Part shown: positions 1 to 7,499 of the stretch, piece by piece
Layout: each line of letters starts with the position of its first letter
Position numbering within the stretch: the stretch's first letter is position 1
Assembly: GCA_036562635.1 (NCBI GenBank)
Contig: DATCJU010000106.1
Span: 1-21,382, forward strand
DNA length: 21,382 nt
Source: DATCJU01 sp036562635
Lineage (GTDB): Bacteria; Actinomycetota; Actinomycetes; Mycobacteriales; Pseudonocardiaceae
Direction of reading: 5' to 3'
The notes under the pieces: model-generated
What the model saw: only the letters and a program-made list of their open reading frames with translations
Told to the model about the DNA's origin: nothing
Databases searched by the model: none
Position numbers and translations under genes: made by a program

Positions 1-1
1 G

Positions 2-139
2 CCCTTCGGTGGCAGCCGGGCCTCGGGCACCAACGACAAGGCCGGGTCGATGCAGAACCTGCTGCGGTGGACCAGCCCGCGGTCGATCAAGGAGACGTTC
101 GTCCCGCCGACCGACCACACCTACCCGCACATGGGCTGA
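2..139 (+). CDS. pruA: L-glutamate gamma-semialdehyde (1-pyrroline-5-carboxylate) dehydrogenase, 3' end only
   Basis: Only the last 45 residues and the TGA stop are in the window; the gene begins to the left. The tail reads PFGGSRASGTNDKAGS, then NLLRWTSPR, SIKETFVPPTDHTYPHMG. This is the characteristic C-terminus of the NAD-dependent aldehyde dehydrogenase that oxidises glutamate semialdehyde to glutamate in proline breakdown. The catalytic Cys and the NAD-binding domain are off the window and cannot be checked. The gene ends 50 bases before a strong hairpin that separates it from the convergent broken gene to its right. Family identity is recognised from the conserved tail; there is no information about the rest of the operon. 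Confidence 0.9.
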   Translation, partial: PFGGSRASGTNDKAGSMQNLLRWTSPRSIKETFVPPTDHTYPHMG

Positions 140-188
140 TCCCGGGCCGACCGGGCCACGGTGGTGGCCGGGAGCGGAACCGGGGAAC

Positions 189-217
189 GGGGCCGGTGGC
201 GTGAGGCCACCGGCCCC
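189..217. terminator. Hairpin terminator between pruA and the broken lipoprotein gene
   Basis: A perfect 12-bp inverted repeat, GGGGCCGGTGGC / GCCACCGGCCCC, surrounds a 5-nt loop (GTGAG). It lies between two convergent genes and can serve both strands. There is no U-tract, as is usual for actinobacterial terminators. Confidence 0.75.
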
Positions 218-233
218 CGTGTGTCGGTCCGGG

Positions 234-1165
234 TCAGCCGTACAGCTGGCTCGCGTCCACCTCCTGCACCTGGTCCGGGCCCGGGGCCGTGAGCTCCACG
301 GGCTCGCCCCAGTCGGAGAAGAGCATCCGCATCGTGGTCCGCCCACCCGGTGTGGGCGAGACCATCTCCGCCTTGCGGGGCAGGTTGTCCGCGTCGAGCC
401 AGACGGAGTAGTTCAGGGTGGTCAGCCCGAGTTGCTGCGCAGCCTGGGCGGCCTGTCGCTGTTCGTCCTCCTCGGCCTGTGCCAGTACGGCCTCAATATC
501 GGCGACCACGTCGTAGCGGGTGGTCGTCACCCCGTCCACCTGCTCGGACGAGACCCGCTCGATCGACGAGCCCGGAGGCAGCAGCTTCTCGAAGTCGGTG
601 ATCTGCGAGATCGTCCGGCTCATCTGGTCCAGGATCTCGGCCTCGGAGCCGTCCCCGCCGGTGATCCTCAGCCATGGCTTGTCGGTCGCCACCGGCATCC
701 CCGCGGCTGTCACGTACAGGCCGTCGGCAGGCTGAGCACACGTGTCTCGTCCGACCCGAATCGGTAGGTGCAGGCGTAGCCGGGAGCGTCCGCGCCGAGA
801 CGCAGCACGCACTCGGCCTCCCTCTCCGTCCTTCCGTCCGTGACGAGCGACAGGGAGAGCCGAGCGGTGTTCCGCTCCCGCGTCGCCTGCTTGGCGGCGC
901 CGGAGAGCATGTCGACGCTGTCGAAGACGGTCGGCGTCGTCCCGGTGGTCGGCGCGGTACTCCGGACGTCGTCGGGAGCGGCGGTCCGACCGCCGCCTGC
1001 TGTTGTGTCCGGGCCGATCGGAGCGGAGCCGGCCCAGGGGGCATCGGTACGGCGCACGAAGGATCCCTCGACGGTGGGGACGACGAACCCGTCGCCCGGT
1101 GGTGAGGCGGCTGCGCCACCGGGAGGCGCTGCCTCACCGGAGAGGTCGCTCTCGGTGTCCGTTCG
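234..1165 (-). pseudogene. Broken LppX/LprG-like lipoprotein gene (frameshifted, signal peptide missing)
   Basis: Two minus-strand frames join into one recognisable protein. The upstream frame (open from 1165 down to 710) carries VFDSVDMLSGAAKQATRER, a beta-rich stretch and FGSDETRVLS. The downstream frame (812 to 234) continues with PADGLYVTAAGMPVATDKPW and a long C-terminal part ending in a TGA at 234-236. The natural join is near 735-755 and needs a one- or two-base shift. The pattern resembles actinobacterial secreted lipoproteins of the LppX/LprAFG type, which carry lipids across the envelope. No frame upstream shows a start codon followed by a hydrophobic signal and lipobox Cys; the open frame begins just after a stop at 1166-1168. 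The segment lies directly downstream of rsgA on the same strand. I read it as a decayed gene. A sequencing error could explain the frameshift but not the lack of a signal peptide. The family call is by general resemblance only. Confidence 0.6.
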
Positions 1166-1236
1166 TCAACGTACCGGAGTGGTGGCCTGCTCCGTGGCGG
1201 GAAGTACCGGGTCGGACCCACACCCTGGCGCGGACG

Positions 1237-2262
1237 TCACTCGGGTCGGCCGGCCTCCAGCTGCTCGTCCTTGCCGGCACGGGAGGCCAGCAGCCGGCGC
1301 AGCGAGCCCAGCCGACGGCCGGCGCCGTCGTGCGTGGCCACCCAGGTGTCCAGGGCGCAGTCCGGGTCGTCCGGTGCACCGAGGTGCCCGCAGCCGGACG
1401 GGCACTCCTCGATGCCCTCGAGCAGCTCGGGGAAGGCCTCGACCACGTCGTCCGCGGTGACGTGCGCCAGCCCGAACGAGCGCACCCCGGGGGTGTCCAC
1501 CACCCAGCCGCCGCCGGGCAGCGGCAGCGCCACGGCCGAGGTGGAGGTGTGCCGCCCCTTCCCGATCGCGCTCACCTCCCCGGTCGCGCGGTCGGCCTCC
1601 GGCACCAACTTGTTGACCAGGGTGGACTTGCCCACCCCCGAGTGCCCCACGAGCGCCGACACCCGCCCGGCCAGACGTTCCCGCAGCGCGTCGGGCTCGG
1701 CGTCGATGCGGGTCACCACGACCGGAAGGTCCAGATCGGCGTAGATGCTCAGCAGCTCCTCCGGACCGGCCAGGTCGGCCTTGGTCAGGCACAGCACCGG
1801 GGTGAGCCCACCCGCGTACGCCGCCACCAGGCAGCGGTCGATGAACCCCGGCCGCGGCGGCGGGTCGGCCAGGGCGGTGACGATCACGAGCTGCTCGGCG
1901 TTGGCCACCACCACGCGCTCGAACGGGTCGGTGTCGTCCGCCGTGCGGCGCAGCACGCTGGTGCGGTCGGCCACCCGCACGATCCGGGCCAGGGTGTCCG
2001 GGCGGCCCGACGTGTCGCCCACCAGGTCCACCTGGTCCCCGACCACGATCGGGGTCCGGCCCAGCTCCCGGGCACGCATGGCCACCACCCGGCGCTCGGG
2101 GTCACCGTCCAGGGCGCAAGTCCACCGGCCGCGGTCCACCGCGATGACCATGGCACGCCGTGCGTCGCTGTGCTCCGGGCGGCGCTTGGTCCGCGGACGT
2201 GATCCGCGGCGACCCGGGCGTACCCGGACATCGGACTCGTCGAGCTGGTGCCAGCGCCTCAC
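1237..2262 (-). CDS. rsgA: Ribosome small-subunit-dependent GTPase A
   Basis: RsgA is a circularly permuted GTPase that helps mature the 30S ribosomal subunit. The 341-residue product has the permuted G-motif order: LTKAD (G4) first, then the P-loop GHSGVGKST at about residue 205, then DTPGVRSFGL (G3). A C-terminal zinc knuckle follows, with ligands in ECPSGCGHLGAPDDPDC. An OB-like N-terminal domain precedes the GTPase. The GTG at 2260-2262 is chosen as start because it overlaps the aroA stop (GTGTGA), and an AGGAGG sits just upstream inside the end of aroA. The two genes are therefore translationally coupled, the same arrangement as aroA/Rv3228 in mycobacteria. The reading frame stays open further upstream, but that part is the aroA coding region in another frame. 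Length and motifs match the family. Confidence 0.95.
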   Translation of the reverse strand: MRRWHQLDESDVRVRPGRRGSRPRTKRRPEHSDARRAMVIAVDRGRWTCALDGDPERRVVAMRARELGRTPIVVGDQVDLVGDTSGRPDTLARIVRVADRTSVLRRTADDTDPFERVVVANAEQLVIVTALADPPPRPGFIDRCLVAAYAGGLTPVLCLTKADLAGPEELLSIYADLDLPVVVTRIDAEPDALRERLAGRVSALVGHSGVGKSTLVNKLVPEADRATGEVSAIGKGRHTSTSAVALPLPGGGWVVDTPGVRSFGLAHVTADDVVEAFPELLEGIEECPSGCGHLGAPDDPDCALDTWVATHDGAGRRLGSLRRLLASRAGKDEQLEAGRPE

Positions 2263-3572
2263 ACACCCTCCTGTTCGCTCCTCGTGGTGGTGTTCCGGGG
2301 TTCCTCTCCCAGCATGCCCGCCCACATGCCCGGAAAGTCGGGAATCGTCTTGGAGGTGCAGGCGACGTCGTCCACCTCGACCCCGGGCACGACCAGCCCG
2401 ATGATCGCCCCGGCGGTGGCCATCCGGTGGTCGGCGTAGGCCCGCCACGGGCCGCCCCGCAGGGGGCGGGGACGGATGACCAGGCCGTCGGCGGTCTCCT
2501 CGGCGTCCCCACCGAGTGCCCGGATCTCGGTGGCCAGCGCGGCCAGCCGGTCGGTCTCGTGTCCCCGCAGGTGGGCGATGCCCCGCAGTCGGGACGGGCT
2601 CTCGGCCAACGCGGCCAGCGCGGCCACGGTGGGGGTGAGCTCCCCGACGTCGTGCAGGTCGATGTCGATCCCGTTCAGTCGGTCCGGGCCGCGTACGGTC
2701 AGCCCCCGTGCGTCCCGCACCACCTGGCAGCCCATGCGGGCGAGGATGCCGCCGATCGCGTCCCCGGCCTGGGTGGTCTCCGCGGGCCAGTCCGGCACGG
2801 TGACCTCACCCCCGGTGACCGCGGCGGCGGCCAGGAACGGGGTGGCGTTGGACAGGTCCGGCTCCACGTCCCAGTCCCGGGCCCGGATCACCCCGGGGGC
2901 GACCCGCCAGACGTCCGGTTCCCCGTCGTCGACCTGCACCCCGTGTGCCCGCAGCATCCGCACCGTCATCTCGATGTGCGGCAGCGACGGCACCGGGCCG
3001 CTCCGCGCACTGTCGTGGCGCACCACCAGGCCGCCGTCGTAACGGGCACCGGACAGCAGCAGCCCGGAGACGAACTGGGACGACGCCGAGGCGTCGACCA
3101 CGACCGTTCCCCCGGTCACCCGGCCGTTGCCGTGCAGGGTGAACGGCAGGGCGTCACCGTGTACCGCGACCCCCAGCTCCCGCAGGGCGCCCAGCACGGT
3201 GCCCATCGGACGTTCCCGGGCCCGCGGGTCGCCGTCGAAGTGCACGTCCCCCTCGGCCAGCGCGGCCGCCGGAGGGACGAACCGCATGACCGTGCCGGCG
3301 AGACCGCAGTCGATGTGGGCCGGGCCGCGCAGCGGTGCCGGTCGCACCTGCCACGACCCGTCGGGACCGTCGGTGATCCCCACTCCCAGGGCGCGCAGCG
3401 CGGCTGCCATCAGCTCGGTGTCCCGACTGCGCAGTGGTCGGCGGATGTGCGAGGGGCCGTCGGCGAGCGCGGCGAGCAGCAGGGCACGGTTGGTGATCGA
3501 CTTGGAACCGGGCACCCGCACGACGGCACGCACGGGACCGGTGACGGTGGGCGCGGGCCAGGAGTGGGTCAT
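2259..3572 (-). CDS. aroA: 3-phosphoshikimate 1-carboxyvinyltransferase (EPSP synthase)
   Basis: AroA transfers the enolpyruvyl group of PEP to shikimate-3-phosphate, the sixth step of the shikimate pathway. The product is 437 residues, a normal length. Visible motifs: PGSKSITNRALLLAALA with the substrate Lys24, GLAGTVMRF, the phosphate-binding DASASSQFVSG, PDLSNATPFL, HDVGELTPTVAALA carrying the catalytic Asp, RGHETDRLAAL, YADHRMATAG, and SKTIPDFPGMW at the C-terminus. The GLAGTVMRF form (Leu where many bacteria have Asn) is the usual actinobacterial variant. The ATG at 3570-3572 is the only in-frame ATG near the family start; the frame stays open far upstream as an artefact of high GC. No strong Shine-Dalgarno is visible. 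rsgA follows with overlapping stop/start codons, and a SRAP gene is divergent. Confidence 0.97.
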   Translation of the reverse strand: MTHSWPAPTVTGPVRAVVRVPGSKSITNRALLLAALADGPSHIRRPLRSRDTELMAAALRALGVGITDGPDGSWQVRPAPLRGPAHIDCGLAGTVMRFVPPAAALAEGDVHFDGDPRARERPMGTVLGALRELGVAVHGDALPFTLHGNGRVTGGTVVVDASASSQFVSGLLLSGARYDGGLVVRHDSARSGPVPSLPHIEMTVRMLRAHGVQVDDGEPDVWRVAPGVIRARDWDVEPDLSNATPFLAAAAVTGGEVTVPDWPAETTQAGDAIGGILARMGCQVVRDARGLTVRGPDRLNGIDIDLHDVGELTPTVAALAALAESPSRLRGIAHLRGHETDRLAALATEIRALGGDAEETADGLVIRPRPLRGGPWRAYADHRMATAGAIIGLVVPGVEVDDVACTSKTIPDFPGMWAGMLGEEPRNTTTRSEQEGV

Positions 3573-3734
3573 GCCCCGAATGATTCCGTACCTGGTGCAA
3601 TGGCCTCGCGCCGGGCTGTCCGACGTGCAACGATGCTCCGGAACGGGTAACCGTCGCATGTCACCCCGCGCCAGGTTCCTCCCCGAGGCCGGGGATGCGG
3701 CGAGAGCGGGAACGGCGACACGGAAGGGCGCGAG

Positions 3735-4559
3735 ATGTGCGGCAGGTACGCCGCGACGCGGAATCCGGCACGGCTGGCGGTGGAGTTCGACGCGGTTGAC
3801 GGTACCGACGGTGCTGCTCCCGGGCCGGACTACAACGTGGCGCCCACCAAGCCGGTGCTGGCCGTGGTCGAACGGCATCCCCGTGAGCCCGGAGCCGATC
3901 ACCCGGACCCCGAACGCACGGTGCGCAGCATCCGGGTCATGCGTTGGGGACTGGTGCCGGCCTGGGCCAAGGACCCGTCGATCGGTACCAGGATGATCAA
4001 CGCCCGCGCGGAGACCGTGGCGGAGAAGCCGGCCTTCCGCACCCCGCTGCAGCGGCGGCGCTGCCTGCTGCCCGCCGACGGGTGGTACGAGTGGAAGCGT
4101 GAAGGCGGACAGCGCCTGCCCTTCTACATGACGCCCCGGGACGGTGCCGTTCTGGCCCTGGCCGGGATCTGGACCACCTGGCGCTCGCCCGAGCTGTCCG
4201 ACGCGCCCGAGGACACCGCACCCCTGGTGACCTGTGCGGTGCTCACCACCGAGGCGGTCGGGCCCCTGCGGGACGTCCACGAGCGGATGCCCCTGTTCCT
4301 GCCGCGTGAGGCGTGGGAGGACTGGCTCGACCCCGACCGCGGTGAGGTCGGGGATCTGCTCGTGCCCCCGTCCCGGGACCTGGTGGACACGCTGGAGCTG
4401 CGTCCGGTGTCCCGGGCGGTGAACAACGTGCGCAACAACGGACCTTCCCTGCTGGCGGCGGTGAACCCCGGCGGGGGCGGGTCGGCCTCGTCCGACCGGT
4501 CGGCTCCGCGGTTGCGTGCGGTTCCGGACGGAGCACAGCAGTCGTTGTTCGACCTGTGA
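3735..4559 (+). CDS. SRAP-domain abasic-site protein (YedK/HMCES family)
   Basis: SRAP proteins form a covalent thiazolidine cross-link between their Cys2 and abasic sites in single-stranded DNA, shielding the lesion at replication forks. The protein (274 residues) begins MCGRYA, so Cys2 is exposed once the initiator Met is removed. It carries the other family signatures: DYNVAPTKPV, IRVMRWGLVPAWAKD, MINARAETVAEKPAF, CLLPADGWYEWKR with the catalytic Glu, and HERMPLFL with the catalytic His. The ATG start is supported by GGAAGGG at 3722-3728. The final ~50 residues are a low-complexity tail. The gene is divergent from aroA, as Rv3226c is from aroA in M. tuberculosis. I looked for a LexA or SigH site in the 162-bp gap and found none that is convincing. 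Confidence 0.93.
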   Translation: MCGRYAATRNPARLAVEFDAVDGTDGAAPGPDYNVAPTKPVLAVVERHPREPGADHPDPERTVRSIRVMRWGLVPAWAKDPSIGTRMINARAETVAEKPAFRTPLQRRRCLLPADGWYEWKREGGQRLPFYMTPRDGAVLALAGIWTTWRSPELSDAPEDTAPLVTCAVLTTEAVGPLRDVHERMPLFLPREAWEDWLDPDRGEVGDLLVPPSRDLVDTLELRPVSRAVNNVRNNGPSLLAAVNPGGGGSASSDRSAPRLRAVPDGAQQSLFDL

Positions 4560-4643
4560 TGGGCGGCGGTTCGTGACCGGGATGTGGCCGACGCGGTGAC
4601 ACCCGGTCCGGGACCGGTCGTCCCGCACTCGGGGAGGGCAGTC

Positions 4644-5255
4644 GTGACACGTTTCCAGGTACCGACCCCGCACGGGCCGGCCCGGGTGGAGCTGCACTGT
4701 GCGCCGGAGGGGCGTGCCGCGCTGCTGCTCGGACACGGTGCCGGCGGTGGCATCGACGCGCCCGACCTGGTGGCGGCGGCCCGTGCCGCCCGGGAGGCCG
4801 GTCTGCACGTGGCCCTGGTCGAGCAGCCCTACCGGGTGGCCGGGCGGCGGGCCCCGGCTCCGGCGCGGCAACTCGACGCGGCCTGGCTGGCCGTGGTGGA
4901 CGCGTTGGGGGAGCGGTTCTTCGACGATCTGCCGCTGGTGTTCGGGGGACGTTCCTCGGGGGCCAGGGTGGCCTGTCGGACCGCGAACGAGGGGCAGGCC
5001 GTCGCGGTGTTGTGCCTGGCCTTCCCGGTGCACCCCCGGGGCAGGCCGGAGAAGGACCGGATGGACGAGCTGCGCGCCGTGGAGGTTCCGGTCCTCGTGG
5101 TGCAGGGCGAGCGGGACCCGTTCGGGCGGCCGGAACCCGCCCCGCACCGTGAGGTGGTCCTGCTGCCGGGCGACCACGCGCTCGACGCCGACGTGGAGGG
5201 GCTCACCCGCGTGGTGAGCGAGTGGCTGGGCCGCGTACTGCGCCCCCTGGAGTGA
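4644..5255 (+). CDS. Alpha/beta hydrolase (KANL3/Tex30-like dienelactone-hydrolase fold)
   Basis: A 203-residue cytoplasmic hydrolase with no signal peptide. The fold signature is LLLGHGAGGGIDAPDL near the N-terminus (oxyanion hole), the nucleophile elbow FGGRSSGARVA (G-x-S-x-G), the acid VVQGERDPFG and the catalytic His in LPGDHALD. The Ser-Asp-His triad is therefore intact. The substrate is unknown; the small KANL3/Tex30-like family has no well-defined bacterial substrate. The GTG at 4644 is preferred because GGGGAGGG (4631-4638) stands at proper distance; an earlier in-frame GTG at 4584 would add 20 unremarkable residues. The gene lies 84 bp after the SRAP gene on the same strand and may be co-transcribed. 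It converges on ybaK with only 16 bp between the stop codons. Confidence 0.85.
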   Translation: MTRFQVPTPHGPARVELHCAPEGRAALLLGHGAGGGIDAPDLVAAARAAREAGLHVALVEQPYRVAGRRAPAPARQLDAAWLAVVDALGERFFDDLPLVFGGRSSGARVACRTANEGQAVAVLCLAFPVHPRGRPEKDRMDELRAVEVPVLVVQGERDPFGRPEPAPHREVVLLPGDHALDADVEGLTRVVSEWLGRVLRPLE

Positions 5256-5271
5256 GGGCCCGGGCGGTGGG

Positions 5272-5751
5272 TCAGGTGGTCGCGACGGGGGCCACCACGG
5301 CGCCGGTGAGCCGGATCAGGTCGGCCGGCGCCAGCTCGACCTCCAGCCCGCGCCGTCCGGCACTGCAGAAGATCGTCTCGAAGTCCTGGGCGGAACGGTC
5401 CAGCACCAGGGGCAGGCGTTTCTTCTGGCCCAGCGGGGAGATCCCACCGGCGACGTAACCGGTGGCGCGTTCGGCCTCGGCGACGGGGGCCATCCGGGCT
5501 CGTTTGCCCCCGAGGGCCGCCGCCACGGCCTTGAGGTCCAGCTGCGCGGCCACCGGGACCACACCCACGGCGAGCCGGCCGTCCAGGTCGACCACCAGGG
5601 TCTTGAACACCCGTTCCGGTGGAACGCCCAGCGCCTCGGCCGCTTCCAACCCGTACGACTCGTGCCTGGGGTCGTGTCGGTAGGAGTGCAGTGTGTGCGG
5701 CACCCGCTGCTTGGCCAGCAGCGCGGTGGCCGGAGTACCGCGTCCCGCCAT
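5272..5751 (-). CDS. ybaK: Cys-tRNA(Pro)/aminoacyl-tRNA deacylase, YbaK/EbsC family
   Basis: YbaK hydrolyses Cys-tRNA(Pro) formed when prolyl-tRNA synthetase mischarges, a trans-editing step. The 159-residue protein has the typical order: an N-terminal PHTLHSYRHDP strand, YGLEAAEALGV, ERVFKTLVVD with the catalytic Lys50, then YVAGGISPLGQKKRLP with the conserved G-x-S-P loop, and the C-terminal LEVELAPADLIRLT. The size is normal. The ATG at 5749-5751 has no Shine-Dalgarno, but a TAGGGT hexamer (minus strand, 5765-5760) ends 8 bases before it, so a leaderless transcript is possible. The gene is divergent from sigH. In M. tuberculosis the corresponding region carries short fragments of this family, so the intact gene here is notable. 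Confidence 0.93.
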   Translation of the reverse strand: MAGRGTPATALLAKQRVPHTLHSYRHDPRHESYGLEAAEALGVPPERVFKTLVVDLDGRLAVGVVPVAAQLDLKAVAAALGGKRARMAPVAEAERATGYVAGGISPLGQKKRLPLVLDRSAQDFETIFCSAGRRGLEVELAPADLIRLTGAVVAPVATT

Positions 5752-5819
5752 GGGTGTTCACCCTAGGGCAGTCTCCGATCCCTGCCGGTGCGACAGATTC
5801 CACCCGGTCGTGGCTGTCC

Positions 5820-5845
5820 GGAATGTTCGGTCCACCCGCGGCGTT
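5820..5845 (+). promoter_or_regulatory. SigR/SigH-type autoregulatory promoter (GGAAT-N18-GTT)
   Basis: GGAAT at 5820-5824 is followed after exactly 18 bases by GTT at 5843-5845. This is the established consensus for the thiol-stress sigma factors SigR (Streptomyces) and SigH (mycobacteria), and it points into the sigH-rsrA operon. Transcription would start near 5852, a few bases before in-frame GTG (5855) and ATG (5858) codons of the sigH frame. By analogy with sigRp2 it should make the system self-amplifying and produce a longer SigH isoform. Confidence 0.8.
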
Positions 5846-6070
5846 GTGGTGGCCGTGATGACCGAGCGGGTCAGGAGCGTGAGCCCTGCAGCGACCGTGG
5901 AACAGGACACCGAGGCTCTGGAACCACGCAACCCGTCGCGGCCGCCCCGCGGTGCGAAAGTCTGCCGACCGGGAGAGCGGCGCGTATCCTCGGCAGGAGC
6001 CCATGCACGAACCAGCGTGGGTGTTTCATCAGGAACCGTCGCGGGCAGGATGCGACGGGAAGGGAGCCCG

Positions 6071-6739
6071 GTGCCTGGCACCCAGGGACATGTTGATTCG
6101 ACCCGCCACGACGTGACCGAACCATCCCGCGAGACCGTCGGTACGCAGCACACGGAGAGCCCGGAGGAACGCACCCAGCGTTTCGAACGCGACGCCATGC
6201 CGCTGCTCGACCAGCTCTACGCGGCGGCGTTGCGTATGACGCGGAACCCGGCCGATGCCGAGGACCTGGTGCAGGAGACCTTCCTGAAGGCCTACGCCGC
6301 CTTCGACTCCTTCTCGGAGGGCACCAACCTCAAGGCCTGGCTGTACCGGATCCTCACCAACACCTACATCAACGGGTATCGGCGTCGGCAGCGGCAGCCG
6401 CAGCAGCAGCCGACCGAGGAGATCACCGACTGGCAGTTGGCCCAGGCCGAGACGCACACCTCCACCGGTCTGCGCTCGGCGGAGGTCGAGGCACTCGACA
6501 GGCTGCCGGACACCGACGTGAAGGAAGCCCTGCAGCGGCTGCCCGAGGACTTCCGCATCGCGGTCTATCTCGCCGACGTCGAGGGTTTCGCCTACAAGGA
6601 GATCGCCGACATCATGGGAACACCCATTGGAACCGTGATGTCGCGACTTCACCGCGGGCGACGGCAGCTGCGTGAGCTGCTCACCGATGTTGCCCGGGAA
6701 CGCGGGTTCCTGCGCAGCAAGGAGGTGGCGAGCTCGTGA
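6071..6739 (+). CDS. sigH: RNA polymerase ECF sigma factor SigH/SigR (thiol-oxidative stress)
   Basis: This is the group of extracytoplasmic-function sigma factors that switch on thioredoxin, mycothiol and protein-quality-control genes when RsrA is oxidised. Region 2 reads AEDLVQETFLKAYAAF, NLKAWLYRILTNTYINGYRR; region 4 reads LPEDFRIAVYLADVEGFAYKEIA, then GTPIGTVMSRLHRGRRQL. From the GTG at 6071, preceded by AGGGAGC (6061-6067), the protein is 222 residues, close to SigR and SigH. An ATG at 6050 is an alternative. The frame stays open upstream to 5693, and a SigR-type promoter at 5820-5845 would support a second start at GTG 5855 or ATG 5858, adding about 71 residues. The stop overlaps the rsrA start (GTGA), so the two are translationally coupled. 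The pair is followed, as in mycobacteria, by the biotin-carrier, pdtaS and whiB1 genes. Confidence 0.95.
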   Translation: MPGTQGHVDSTRHDVTEPSRETVGTQHTESPEERTQRFERDAMPLLDQLYAAALRMTRNPADAEDLVQETFLKAYAAFDSFSEGTNLKAWLYRILTNTYINGYRRRQRQPQQQPTEEITDWQLAQAETHTSTGLRSAEVEALDRLPDTDVKEALQRLPEDFRIAVYLADVEGFAYKEIADIMGTPIGTVMSRLHRGRRQLRELLTDVARERGFLRSKEVASS

Positions 6740-7089
6740 GCTGCGGGAGGCCACACGAGACACCCTGCACCGAGGTTCTTGCCCAGGTGTGGTTGTTCCT
6801 GGACCACGAGTGCGACCCGGAACGTCGCAGGAAACTGGAGCAGCACCTGCAGGAGTGCGGGCCCTGCCTGGAACAGTACGGGCTGGAGGAGCAGATCAAG
6901 CTCCTGCTCGCCCGCAAGTGCGGTGGCGACCACGCCCCCGACAGTCTCAAGCAACGCCTCCGCGCCTCGATCCGCCGCACGGTGCTGGAGCAGGCCGAGG
7001 TGACCGTCGAACACCACGCGGAGGGGACCTCGGTGGAGGTCTCGCTGCGGAGGACCGAGCGCACCACCGAGGTGGGCGCCGAGGACTGA
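6736..7089 (+). CDS. rsrA: Zinc-binding redox-sensing anti-sigma factor RsrA/RshA
   Basis: RsrA holds SigH inactive in reduced cells; oxidation forms a disulphide, expels zinc and frees the sigma factor. The 117-residue protein has the zinc-associated anti-sigma motif H-x3-C-x2-C as HLQECGPC. The critical residues fall at Cys11, His37, Cys41 and Cys44, the same numbers as in Streptomyces RsrA. Further cysteines are at 3, 26 and 62. There is no membrane segment, so it is a soluble cytoplasmic regulator. The start is the GTG at 6736, which overlaps the sigH stop by four bases and enforces coupled synthesis. A strong bidirectional hairpin follows at 7144-7176. Confidence 0.95.
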   Translation: MSCGRPHETPCTEVLAQVWLFLDHECDPERRRKLEQHLQECGPCLEQYGLEEQIKLLLARKCGGDHAPDSLKQRLRASIRRTVLEQAEVTVEHHAEGTSVEVSLRRTERTTEVGAED

Positions 7090-7143
7090 CCCGACCGCCA
7101 CGGGCCCCGGCCGGCCCGCGAGTACGGGTACGGGAACGACGGA

Positions 7144-7176
7144 CGGCCCCGGTGACCGACACGGTCACCGGGGCCG
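7144..7176. terminator. Bidirectional terminator between rsrA and bL37
   Basis: A perfect 14-bp inverted repeat, CGGCCCCGGTGACC / GGTCACCGGGGCCG, with a GACAC loop. It stands between the convergent rsrA and bL37 genes and can end both transcripts. Confidence 0.85.
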
Positions 7177-7207
7177 TTCCACGTTCTGGCCGCTGCTGCG
7201 GGAGCGG

Positions 7208-7282
7208 TCAGGCGTTGGGGCGCTTGCCGTGGTTGGCACCGCGCTTCTTGCGGTCGCGCTTCTTGCGAGCCCGCTTCGACAT
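7208..7282 (-). CDS. 50S ribosomal protein bL37
   Basis: A 24-residue, extremely basic protein: MSKRARKKRDRKK followed by RGANHGKRPNA. Almost half the residues are Lys or Arg. Length and the C-terminal ANHGKRPNA match the small actinobacterial large-subunit protein first seen in mycobacterial ribosome structures and named bL37. The ATG at 7280-7282 is preceded on the minus strand by GAGGAGA at good spacing, which shows that it is a real gene and not a chance frame. The much longer open frame running through it from 7684 is a high-GC artefact. It is monocistronic, convergent with rsrA and divergent from the biotin-carrier gene. A small hairpin (TGCGGG/CCCGCA, 7313-7329) lies in its leader. The name rests on recall of the family and could be checked by a profile search. 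Confidence 0.82.
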   Translation of the reverse strand: MSKRARKKRDRKKRGANHGKRPNA

Positions 7283-7499
7283 CGGCTCTCCTCGTGCTCG
7301 TCTCTCCGACTTTGCGGGAACAGCCCGCAGGGCGACCTGGGACTGTCTGGGGCCAAGTCTTTCACGAACTGCCCTGGACGCTGCGAGTGGGCGGTGGCGT
7401 GGTTGGATTGCTGCAGATGAATCCCTGCTGGCACGATTCCGAACCCCGACCGGTTCGTGAGGTCCGTGCCGGCCCACCGAGAGCCGAGGAGGACGGCCG

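Noticed and set aside
3640..3644. GGAAC upstream of the SRAP gene as a SigH promoter
   Set aside because: No GTT occurs 18 (or 16-20) bases downstream.
6050..6052. ATG at 6050 as the main sigH start
   Set aside because: It remains possible, but GTG 6071 has the better-spaced AGGGAGC and gives a length closer to SigR and SigH.
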